Positions 13,315 to 25,700 of a DNA stretch of 64,000 nt are shown here, one piece after another (position 1 is the stretch's first letter; each line of letters opens with the position of its first letter). The stretch is taken from the NCBI GenBank assembly GCA_900239685.1, contig OENT01000815.1:1-64000 (forward strand), in the 5' to 3' direction. The notes beneath the pieces are model-generated. The model was not told the DNA's origin and did not search any database. It was given only the letters and a program-made list of their open reading frames with translations. A program made the translations under genes and the position numbers. This stretch comes from Rotaria macrura (taxonomy: Eukaryota; Rotifera; Eurotatoria; Philodinida; Philodinidae).

Positions 13315-14083
13315 AATAATATTTAGCATGTTTACATCTAATATCGATTCTACTACTATTACTGAAGGAAAATGTTCGGCTCATGCCAAGTTTTTCTCAT
13401 AAACTCATCTTACAGAGTCTAATCAACATATGAAGCATCCAATTTTACATCGGATTTGATCATAAAGAGCAAGAATAGCTATTCATTTAGTAGCTATTCG
13501 AAATCTATCGAATTTATAATTTTCAAGCAAATGAGTATGAACTTTTTCAAAACAATGAAAGTATAGGTGGATGCTTTTTCTAAAAGACAAATATTTGAAG
13601 TATTAACTTTCGTTCAAAATCCAAGAGTTCACAAAAATGTAGAGAAGTGCATTTTCTGTTACTATATTGAGCATATAATTAAAAGTTAGGAGCTTTTTCA
13701 ATGCGGATAAAAAGATTTGTCTAAACGATAAAATCTTTTTTGAGGAAATTTAAAATTAATTCATCGTCCGAGGATTTTCCATTTTCTTGATTGTTGAACT
13801 AATTAAGAAGCTCATGCTAGCTTTTCAATGAAAACATTATTGATTCGTTCAAAGCCGCTAGCTACAATCAATTTTGAATAATCCCAAAAATCGAAAACGT
13901 TCATGGAAGTAAATTTTTGCTTTATTGTAGTCGTGTATTCGTATTTACAATCTCATGTCAAATGAATTATGTTCGAATAAATTGTTTTACTATTGTTCAT
14001 TGTAATCAATCATAATATCTTCAATTTTTATCAATATTTCATGTTAAATAGAAAAATAAAAAAGGATTCTATTTTAAAAGAAG

Positions 14084-14113
14084 TATAAAATTAGATGTGG
14101 ATCTAATTTTATA
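14084..14113. repeat. Short hairpin, 13 bp stem
   Basis: TATAAAATTAGAT (14084-14096) and its perfect reverse complement (14101-14113) around a 4-base GTGG loop. AT-rich; no associated gene. Confidence 0.7.
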
Positions 14114-17100
14114 TTTCACATCATCGAAACTTTACGTTTCTATGAATCGATGACTTAAGTGAGCATCGTGAAACAGAGGTTTGGACATTTTCTGAATACT
14201 TATTTTGCTGTTAAAGGATTCTGGCTCTTGGTGTGGCTTATGGAAAATGTTTTTGAATTAAAAGATTTTCAATAGTTCTTTTAGACAAGTATTCTTATTT
14301 GAAAAAAATCAGATTCTTCATCGAACTTTGACTGATTCGTATCGATTTTTTAATATTTAAAAAAAATCAGAGTTCAAACAAGATATATATATATAACTTG
14401 TATCGATGCTTCAAGTGTACTTTTTCTTCATATCTCAAGTGGATATTCTGCAGGAAAAAAATAGTAAGACTATCAATCAATCAAACAATCAACCACAAAT
14501 GATCCTGTCTTATAGACATTATCGAGTGGTGGACAAAGAAAAAATAAATTAGATTCCAATATTTATTCTAGAGAAAGATTTGAGCCTCACTATTGTCCGC
14601 TGAACAATGCTTGTTTTTTTCTTTGATAATGAGCAATATTTGAAAATTTATGAAGCCTTGTGATTCGTAAGTTTACACTATTACACAACATAAAAATTAA
14701 TTCCGTCTACAAGGCCTTTTTATCTCAAAACTTCTCACATTCACTCACTTAAAGCTATTAAGTTTTCATGCATTGAATAGAATATTGTCCTCGATTTATT
14801 AACTTGAACTTGAAGAATTTTCATGGAACAGCATTTCCAATCCAATCTGAATCCAACTGAATATACTTCAAATATTCCTGTCGAGATTGTTTCTTTTTTC
14901 CAAGAGTGATTACACAAAATGATATAGAAACATAGAAAATACACGATCGAAAAGTCATCATTTTTTTATTTTCTCCGTCGAACTGCTAACGTAATTCGAT
15001 ATTCTTTGGAGTGAAGCGTGTCTGTAGCCTTCAGAATAAATGATTATGAGACAAAAAAGACAACGAAAAATGAAGAGACTTTATGTTTGTGACTGGAATG
15101 AATAGAAACCATTCTTAATGAAAACATTTGGCCCAAAGTTACATATCTATGAATGTGTATTTTACTTCACATAGAGACACGCCGTTTTTTCGCTTTCATG
15201 GATACAGCATCGGTTCATTTTAAGAAACATGAAGATCTAATTATATTTTTATTCACCTTCAACAACAGCTAAGTTAGATCGTTGTGCAAAATATCGGAAA
15301 ATAATAATCAATCAATTGTCGACATGAGAATTATTTAGAACGAATATTTTTCAAAGTAAAAATGCACTAGTGTCTTGCTCAGTTACAAATAACCTTCGAG
15401 GCATTCCTTTGCTCCTATGCTTATCGTAGTACACGGGTGAAAACACTCATCGGGCCAAGTGTGTTTCCCTATTTAATTCGACTGACTTAATGACAATAGA
15501 CTTTAAATATGCATTTGTTGGCTTGATCAAGTAGCAGCACAGCTGCTTCGGAAGCGAACCTCGATCCTCAGTTTTACATGAGTTGTTCATTGATCATCAA
15601 CTAGTTCGAACAGGGAACTGAAAAGAATAGACTGAACAAGCATGCAGAATCTATGACTGCAACTATGTATGATTCGTAGTTTAAACCTTCGCATACTCGA
15701 AATATATGAAATGCAGATACAGGTATATTCAAAGGAAGGCATCCACTTTAATTTGTACAGAACTTGATTAATTTGGGTGCGGCCATCAGAACACTGAGAT
15801 AAATTCAATTCAAGTAACCACGACTATAAACCATAGACCTATCCTCTCTTGTGGAGGCGCAATCAATTACTGAAATTCATTGTAATGACTACTGAAATAC
15901 CGCCATTTTGCAGAAAAGAGTTTTCTGTACCCAAGGTCCATGATTTGAAGGGGGGTTAGCCCCTCCCCCATTTTCAACCTGCCAGACAGGCTGGCTGCCT
16001 AAGTTTTTGAGAATCTCACAGACAGTGCATATTTCACTGCTACTTTGCTCATACGGTGAACTGTCTGCTGAATCTTCTAGATTTTCCAGTCCGTATATAA
16101 AATATCATCGTTTCAGTGCGTGTAGTAGGCTGACTGTGCTGGAAATTAGACGAGATGTTCGTTCTTAGACATTCGAAATAGATAATCTGTTTCAGATTAC
16201 TGTAAATTAAACATAAACAACTTCCATAGAAGTGACTGTCTCCCAAAACATTTAGCTCTTACGAATCCCGAAAACAATCGAGAGCTTTGCCTGTAACTTT
16301 TGAGATCTTTTTCTTCTTTAAGCGATAAAAACAGGCACTGAAAACTTCAAAATACCATCAAGATGGGGAAAAGCCTTTTTTAAAAACTTTTATGGTCTAA
16401 TCATAAAAATCGAGTACTGTCGTCGTAGTCATTCTTCTCGACTAATCATGTCAGGAAAACGGGATATTTTGGATTTCTAGGTTTCTCTATATGAACTTTT
16501 GTTTGCACTGAGAAAAAATCAGAAAAAAAATTTGTAGCGGCCACCTTGATTCAGCATTTTTAGAATTCCTACCAAACAGAATTCAGAATTTTGTAAACTT
16601 ATGTACCGTTTCAAGCAGTTCATTGTCTAGTGTATTTATATTCTGCGTAGAATTTTGTAGAATTCTATGTTATCGAAGGCAATGTATATAAGTATTGTTT
16701 TTCATTCTCTGTTGTTTGTTTAAATTCCAGAACAGAATTCGTTCGCTTCCTGAGATTTTGAGCTCTAGTATCGGAATTTGACTTCTTTCAGCAGTGATAA
16801 ATCTACTATCATATGCATAAGCAGTTGTTAGCTGATGTATGATTGTTGTTTCATTGACAACTATACAACATTTTGCAGGCCCTTTTTCTTCCTGCTGGGG
16901 AGTGCGCATAATTGAGTATAACTAATACAACACTTTTTCGATGTCGCGTCATCATTTTTATATACGTGTCATCTTATGTTCTGAAAGTCAGCTTATCTTG
17001 AAGAGATGAATATTTCAGAAAGCAATGTTTATCAATTATGATTTATGAATAAGTGAACAATGTCATTGTTCGTCAGGTAGTATGTAAAAGCCTTAAAAAT

Positions 17101-18309
17101 AGGACGCTGTCTACTCAAAAAGATCAAAATATTATTTTTGAACCTAATCAATGCGCTTATGGATATTGTCAAATGCCATCTAGAATGCTTTCAATAAAAA
17201 TTATTGGAACTTCTAATCTACTTAAAATTTTCTTAAATCTGGATTACCAGCATGAAATTCTGATCTCGTGTGCAAACAGCCAGGGCGCAAGATTCGGAAT
17301 TCCGCTTGAACTATATCAGAGCAATCGAAATAATCGATTATTTCATAAAAAGTATCATTCGACGAATCTTTGACAAAAATTATTGAACTGAAAAACTCAC
17401 GTATAACCATCAAAATACAAACAAATATCTACTTACAAACGGATGTATCGCTTCTTTTGAAATGTTTTAGTTTTTTTCCTCCAATGACTGCTTAAAAAAC
17501 TCGTTGTCTTCTAATTACATTTGTCGATTTGAGGAAAAGGAACTTACCTAATCAAATATATTTACGATAGAACTTGAATTCTTCTATAGTACTATCCTTC
17601 ATTCATCGATCTCATCATTTCACTCGTACCTATATCAATACAAAATGCTATACACTCCATTCAAATGTATAAATGAGAAAAACAGAGGAGAAAGAGGGCT
17701 AAATAATTTAGAATTCTGCGATTTAGACAATTAAATATTAATTAGAATGGTAGTAGAAACTTGGTCGAGTTCTTCCCTAAACTGTAAACGTTTCCAATAT
17801 TTCAGTTTCAGATAAGATTTTATTATATTTTTATGTATTAGTTTTTTCTTCAAATAAGCGCCAATATTCATAAATTAATTTCATTTTAAATAAATATTAT
17901 CAACAATACGTTTAATTGAAAATTGAATGAGTAATTGTTCCTATTCAATCATTTGATCATCAGCTAGCCAGATCAAAAACAAAGCGACGTAACTGGTTTA
18001 AAACTGCGCTAGAAAGTCGCAAACCGGCGCAAAACATCATCATAATCCATCATACTAGAAAAGAGAGGTAGGAAGTGTGAAAAACGGTGGCTATTTTTTA
18101 GCAAAAAAGAATGATCCATAAAACAATATGCCACATAGCAGTCAAATATGGTGGAAATTAATGCTGTAATAACCCGATTTGTCGTCGTTTAAGATGCTGT
18201 TTTCTGACAGTCAGAATGATCCTTCTTGGCAATGGTACATGAAAACATAATGAACGAAGATAAGAATTACCAGTATCGTTAGTGTCCTTGAGAATTTTCC
18301 GTCAAAACA

Positions 18310-18498
18310 AGTGGCGTATCTACCGGATGAGGGTGGGCTAGAGAGGGTGCCCACCACTCTCACTCACTGCCGAGGGTCTCAGCTCCCTCACCAATAAAAG
18401 AAATATCTATTAATCATTATTTAACTTATGTTGAAGACCATTTATGAAAGACTCTGGGACCGTTCCCTCCACCCTGACGATTTCTCAGATACACCACT
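18310..18498. mobile_element. MITE-like element, AGTGGYGTATCT termini
   Basis: The left end AGTGGCGTATCTAC and the reverse complement of the right end (AGTGGTGTATCTGA) match at 11 of the first 12 bases. Both are followed inward by a GGGTGG block. The element is about 189 bp and distinctly richer in G+C than its surroundings. The termini resemble those of hAT-like non-autonomous elements, which is inference. No clear target-site duplication was found. Confidence 0.5.
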
Positions 18499-21400
18499 AG
18501 TAAAGGTACATTTAATTCCATATTATTTACTGGATTCACGTTTCAATGTATCATATGAGGACAAATAATCCGAACTGAATTCAAATCTTCCATGCATCAT
18601 TAATATATTCAATAGAAGCTTTGGTAATGTAACTTCGAGCTCTTCTTAAAAAAAACACTCAGAAGTTCTATATTAGTCAAGTCTCTTGTTTTATCTAATG
18701 ATAGCAAATGAACTTTGAAACTGATTAAATCAGGTAGCAAAAATGTATCAAATGGAGTAATACGAATTGATGAGTGTTTTCCAATAATAAGGATATTATT
18801 TTCATTTCGAAAAACCTCATAAGTGACAAATAACTGGAAAAAAAAACAAATATCCGATTTTTTTTTCTTGAATTCATACAATAATGATTTTATGTTTTAT
18901 TTTCTTTGAATGAATTATGTATTCGTCTTGATCATCTTATTTCAGATTTCTGTACAGTCAACGATTGAAAGCGAGAAACTATTTAACGCTGCTATTCAAA
19001 TTTTTTTAACATATAACTAAGTGAGAATAACATTATATGTAGTAGGTTTGCTCTTAATTCAATAGTAAGAAATTAACTGAATGACTTCGTCAATAATTTT
19101 GTAAATGTGAACTTTTAACAGATCTGTTTCGCCTACCGCATGCATAAAATCTTGCATAAAAGGAATCCGACAATATCTATACAGATATTCTTTGGTGAAC
19201 ATTTATGACATTAAATGCCCATTTACCAAGATGGGTCAGAAAAACAAGCTGCTTTTAGACCCTAGTGCTGGTGAGTTTCTTCCTTTCTTTTTTCCATTAC
19301 TCCAATATTATTGGATAGATGTTAGTATTGCTCACACAAAAATGTAATCCTAGGAAACAAAATCAAGGTTAGCTGTGATGTTCAATGACTTTTCTCTAAG
19401 ATACTGTTCCTTGATCAATCCGATGCTCCTAACACTAAGAAATGGATATTCTACAGTTCAGATCACATAACTGGCACAATAGGCATACAGATACTCTATT
19501 TATAAAGTTATCTTATCAATGACTCTTCTGATACCGTTCTGCAGGCAAAGAATTAAAATGCCAACCAGATACTGCTACCTGTGCATTATGTGTGTCAAGT
19601 TATTTTCATATGATGGCGAAGGTAACATGTACTTAATCATCACAATATTAAACGTTGGGTTTCCTTACCCATGAAGGATCTCGTTTTCAGTTTCAGAAAT
19701 CAATACCTTTCTCATCCAATGGTGAATGTTACAGGTTAATTTTTCCATGAAAAAATAAACGTCAGATGGCTCTTGTAGCTTATCAATATCAGCTCTCAAA
19801 CTGCCTGGTTTCTTAAGAGAAAGTCACGTCTAAAACTTACAGTTTTCATCAAAAATCCATTTTTCCGGAGAGTTCTGCTGATTGAAACGAAACTAATGTC
19901 AAAATGAAATTGTTAAGGTGCACACATCGATATGCGGTTCGACTGTGGTGAAAATTTCAGCTGTCTAAGTTATTTCCATCATGAGTTATGATTGATAAAA
20001 TGGAGTAAGAATGCGAATTTTCGCTCATGTTTAATGACTCAAAAAACATCGGAGTTTCAGTGTTTTGAGCTGATTTTTTTATTGTATTTTCATAAATACG
20101 GTTATAATAAACAAACGGTCGAATATTAATGAACACTATTTTAGTTAAAGTTCGTGAAACTCCTTGTTCCGGTATAAAAATATTTGAAATCGAGCAAAAT
20201 CTGAAGACCTCATGACAGTGCAGCGTTACTATGCTATCCGCCTTGGCTGACATTGATTGCCTCTTTTATAATGAATGTTTAAGATGATAATAGATTGATA
20301 TTTCTTGTGAAATGTTTGTTGTTGTATGAAGTCCATCTTGTAATTTCAAGTCGGAAGAAATGTTCAAGAGGTCCACGAAATATACTACTTTTTATATCAT
20401 ATTCAGTCAATATGCTAGATAAGCAACTCATTGCACCCATGCAGATGTTTTATACTGCGAGTCCTACATCAAATATGAGATAGTAGCAGGCAGCCAACAA
20501 CTGTCATGTATCATTGCCGAAGTTTATAAAGTAATCTACTCAATTAAAAAATATTTAAATGTTCACATAATGTGGCCAATGCTTCTCATCTAAGAAATGA
20601 CTATCTATGATCCTAAATCAATATTTTCTACTCTCACTAAATTCGGTAAACAACTTATTTTTTATCTCTTGAGAATGGAGCTGTACTGGATTGTCATTGA
20701 CAAACATTTTTACCCACCGTTCACATGCACTATGATCTATTCATACATTATTTCTAATTTCCGCATAGATACAAACTTGTTAACATCTAATTTGTTAAAC
20801 GGTGACAATAATCGACAAGAGACAGGATCGTATCTAGCAGCTACTTCGGAATGATTTGTTTCGATATAGATTTTCTTCATCCCTCTAGTCAAAATCTAAT
20901 ACATGACTGATACATGCAATAGAATTTTCTTAGTAATCAATGAATCCAAGTTACTTGGAATCATTCGCAAAGTGTTTCATCAATGACTTTTCCATTGAGA
21001 ATCTACTCTTTGTTATGGTTCAATGAACCGTTGGAAGTTTCTTTTATGTCGTTTCTTTTTACGATCATGAAGAAAGAAAAAATTGTATCACACGAGAAAG
21101 GTCTCTATTTTACAAGTTCAAATATTTTGTCTCTCCCATTCCTCGCTCAGTTAACATCAATATCATAAATCATGAACCAATATATAATAACCTTTCGTAT
21201 CTAAACTCACTCGTTTTCATCGCATCATAACATTGTAGTTGTTTCCTGTCCTATAAATACACCAATCTTGTTAGATCAAACTTTCGATGTCAAGAAACTA
21301 TACGATACGGACAGATAAAAATAATGTCGCAAACTGTTGAATAAACACGCATCAATCCAATATAAAATATATTATCTAGATAATATTGGCCATCAACGGC

Positions 21401-22744
21401 TTGCTAACGCGCGGCTTTTCTCAGTCTTTGTAAAAAAAAAAGCCGAATGACAGTGTATCTCTCTTAACGATTATTATATACTCTACTTAGCGGTTATCTG
21501 AGCAGAAAACGAGACCACGGCATAAGAAAAAGAGAACAAGCACGGGAAGCTTCAGGAGTTCTACTTTAGCTTGTGCACTTCTGTTTTAACACGCATCTAT
21601 TTCTTGGAATGTAACTCGTAAGTATTAGAGGCATCTGTACAGCATGATTTCCATCGATTTGATTGGCATAACTTTTTCAATTAGTTTTTCTATTCAATCT
21701 GCATCCGCACTATTGAAAATAGGATTTGAAAAAGAGTTAATCTATGGCCTACTCGATCTGAAGTTTCTTCCTCTTCATATTTTATATCTACTTATGATGA
21801 ATGCATTTCGGAATACATTAATTCACAAAAAGACATACTAATGTATGAGTATTGGAAGCTTGAAGCTGTAATAGAATATGTATACAATCAATCTTCAACA
21901 GAATTATTCCAAAGCAATGATAAATTTAAGAGTCTACCGCTTCAGAAGTATATTAATCGATCATTCGTCTAGAGTATGGTCAAGATACAGAAGCAACTTT
22001 TGATTTATTGTCGTGGAAATAAGTTCTAGTTAAAATACGTGAATATGAAAACTGATAGAAAAATTTGAGGACTCACACGCAAATTTACCAGTCATATTAA
22101 AAAAAGAAACTAGTATTCTGACGTCAACATATTAAATCTGTAAATATAGTACATCTTTTTTTTTTATAAAAGGCTAGATGCTATTGAGATCTTTTTCTCG
22201 TCATGGAACCATTGAGAATCGTATTAGGATGGATGTGTTTTACAGTGTAGTACATTCAATTAACAAGACAGTTATATCCATTCTCATGATAATTAGCAAC
22301 AGAAAAATATGTGAATTGTCATGTGAGATATTCAATATTGCTTTCTTAGATATGATATACTTCGGCTCGTATTTAAAGCTTTTGATTCTATACTGAGAAT
22401 CGTTTATTTTATGTTGAGTATCATTGACGAAATTAATATTACATAAATATAAATATATATATATAGTCATATATTTACATTTTTACTATTGCAAAAACTT
22501 TTATTGGTGGACTTAGATGTCGCTATGAGAAAAAAAGAGATTTTTATTATTTGAAATTCATTTTAAACAAGACGATGTTAAGTAGTGCTTATTCAAATGA
22601 ATAACAAAATCAAAATCGTTCGTTTAGTTGTATTTAAATGCAGTACAGATCTAATAAAATGTAAACAAACAAAAACAAAGGTTTTCATGTGGTTCGTTTA
22701 TTTAGTACATCTAAATCGTCTTAGTATTGAATTGCTTCCATGGC

Positions 22745-25700
22745 ATGGCGTCAACAGATAATAGTAATACAAATTATACATTTGAGATTAAATTTGGTCC
22801 CTACCATCAAAAGGTGACCATTACAATGAATCCATGTAGTCTAACGATGAATACTCTACGTGAAGTTGCCGTACGATTTATTGAAACAATGGTTAGTGTT
22901 TGACATAAAAACAAAAACCGAAGAAACAAGCTACTTTCTTTTTAAGTGTCCGGATCAGGATGTAAAACTTTTACATAATAGAATACTATTATTTCGATAT
23001 GATCCATCTTCATATTCAATGATAATACCACTGAATCCAAGAGATATTCTTGTTCCGGATGCAATTGTCGAAGTAGTTATATCACGTAAGTTAAGAATAC
23101 AGAAAGAAGAGTAAACCTAATCATTCTCATAGCCCAAGAGAGTAGTATCTCATCTTGAAAAGAAAGCATTGATTCTCTCGAGAAATTTTACTACTTTAGG
23201 TTATTTCTTTTCTCTCTCACTCCTTCAGAAATGTTTGGCATGAAATTTTTATCCAATATTTTTTTCTTTAATTAATGAATAAAAAATAAATCATGCTAAT
23301 TTTTTATTGTTAATGAATGTCATTGGGAAGATATGCCCTTTGACGACTATTTTCTTTGTAAATATCTATAAATTAATAACTGTGCATGCACAGAATCAAT
23401 CGGATGTGCATGTATGCGAATGTAGAGTCAATGCAATTGAAAACATAACAATGTCTGATCTCACACCATTCGATGTCTCTGTTTTTGGTAGCATTCTTTT
23501 TGTTTCACTAATTGAAAAAAAAACTAAGTAACATAACATGCATGACCAAACATTTTTGTTCCATGAGCAAAACAAGGCGTCATACTGAACATTTTATGAT
23601 TCGAGATGTGAATAACGTGTTTCAAGATTTTCTTAGTTCTAGCTAAGCAACTCACAACCTTGAAAGGTCCTATTCTGAAAAAATGAAATTTGAAATAGCT
23701 CAAATCAATCACTGGCATCTAGATCTCAAGCCTGACAATATTCAGTATGATGCTCTTCTTTTAAATAGTTTTGCTGACTGCCACTTTACCTTCAATTTAT
23801 GATTAATTTCTTTTTTATGTACTTCCTCCTTTTTTTACTAGCATAATTTTCTTTCGTTGAGTTCGACTAGTCAATAAAATTCATTTGGTATGTCTTAATT
23901 TGCATTTCTTTAATCAAATGCACGCATTTCACTAATAGCTGTGAGGTATTTCGGGCATTTTGACTTATACTGTGAGCTAAATAGAGAGACAAAAAGCATT
24001 TCCATTTCTTCTCTAATTTCTTTTTCTGCTTTTTTTATACATTCACATAATATTTTTCTCATTTTACTTAGTATTCATTGCCTTGCTCGAATAATTTAAA
24101 TGCATGTGCGTTAGTGATTTTTATTTGTGAACAACCTTGATTTTCTGCTTGCTTTTAGTCTTTTTATCAATCAAGCTAACAGAAATAGAGGATGCTTATC
24201 GCACGTTCGTTCGTTCGTCTTACACATATACACATGCCTATGTTGCTTATGTCGACAAAAACAAAGATAGCACGTGCTTGACGACGAACCATCACATAGA
24301 AGAGCTAAACACATAATAGACAGAGAGGAAATGTCTATTTGAATGTAGTAGTATTTCTGTAACTATACTTCTACCCGGTATTATGAAGTCATATCGACTA
24401 TCAACATATGAAAGAGCAAAACACAGAAAGAGAGAGAGAGACAAATAGAGACATAAATGGATCGCCCTCATTCATGTTCTTTATTGAGTATTGATCAATG
24501 ATTTGATAAGCGCGTTGGAGAAAGGCAACGGAGCTACTCTTGATTATTACTATTGTTGTTTCACTTTTGAGGAATTGATTTAATAAAACGATGTTATAGG
24601 AAAAACGAGCGAAGGAGAGAAGAAAGAACTAGTTCTGTTAGTTGGAGCACTTGCCGTTGTTTACCTACGTGTGCAGCGAATTTAATTATACATCTGATGA
24701 CCATGTCCGCACTTACTACAACATATATATTTATGTACACGTAGATATGTATATATCGTATATTTGAAAATTTTACATTTATTTCTTTTTGGGTTGAATT
24801 TTTTCCCACTTCTGTTACTACATAGTACTCATATTTATTTATTTATTAGGTGCAAATTAGAAGAAAAAAAGAGAGCATAAAATTTTTATTCTTATCAGAA
24901 AACAAGATTGCTAATAAAAATTCTTTTTCTCTCTATCTTTCTCAGTCAGGTTTGATTAAGCAAGTAATCCATATCTTCGATTCTAATTAGTGAACATTCC
25001 ATGATTGATTCATTTCTAATGTTATTTTTTTTTCAGCTTACATCATGAATGAATACAGTGGCCTTGTTTCACATGTGCTTAGTTTGCATACTTATTTATC
25101 ACCAACGTTTTGTGATTTATGTGGACAATTTCTGTTTGGTCTTTATAAACAAGGAATGAAATGTGAAGGTAGTTTATTCACATAGTATTGTCTTTTTTTT
25201 TGAAGTTCTTATTGAAAAAGATTCGTTTCTCTGATAGGATGTGGTCGGAATTTTCATAAACGATGCGTATCAGATTTGCCTGATAATTGTTCGCCTATGA
25301 CCAGAAAAATATCTGATGTGGCATGCTCAAATGATAATAATGTAAATATTATCGGTTTTTTCTTGTTACAGGACTGCAAGAGAGTCACATCAAAAGATTA
25401 GAAAAAATGACTAGAAAACTATGAGTCTCTCATCTTTCTGTTTTTTGATCAAAATATGTATAACATATTAGATTTTCTTTTCGTACTGATAACGAGTGTT
25501 AAGCATTCAGCAAAAAAAAACAGCTCTACAGTGAGTAAGCAATGTATTTCTTAGATTTTGACGGTCTATTGTCGTCTTCATCAGTAAAAAATCCAATGAG
25601 TCGATCTTTGAATACTTGACAGGAATGTTGCTAACTTTTTATAGACTCTTGGGGATCTAAAAAAACACTTAACATTACCCGGTACGGATTTACCAACGGC

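Larger units (their letters stand above)
11465..22744. other. Intergenic, RNF41 to protein kinase D
   Basis: About 11.3 kb with no convincing gene. It holds an inverted-repeat element (12401-13220), a 22 bp tandem duplication (13271-13314), a short hairpin (14084-14113), a GC-rich patch (15948-16005) and a MITE-like element (18310-18498). Two weak exon-like signals (18609-18881 minus; 19231-19734 plus) are described under findings. Remaining open frames look like chance. Confidence 0.55.

Noticed and set aside
17053..17373. 106-residue plus-strand open frame
   Set aside because: No recognisable motif, overlapped by an open frame on the other strand, and no exon partners.
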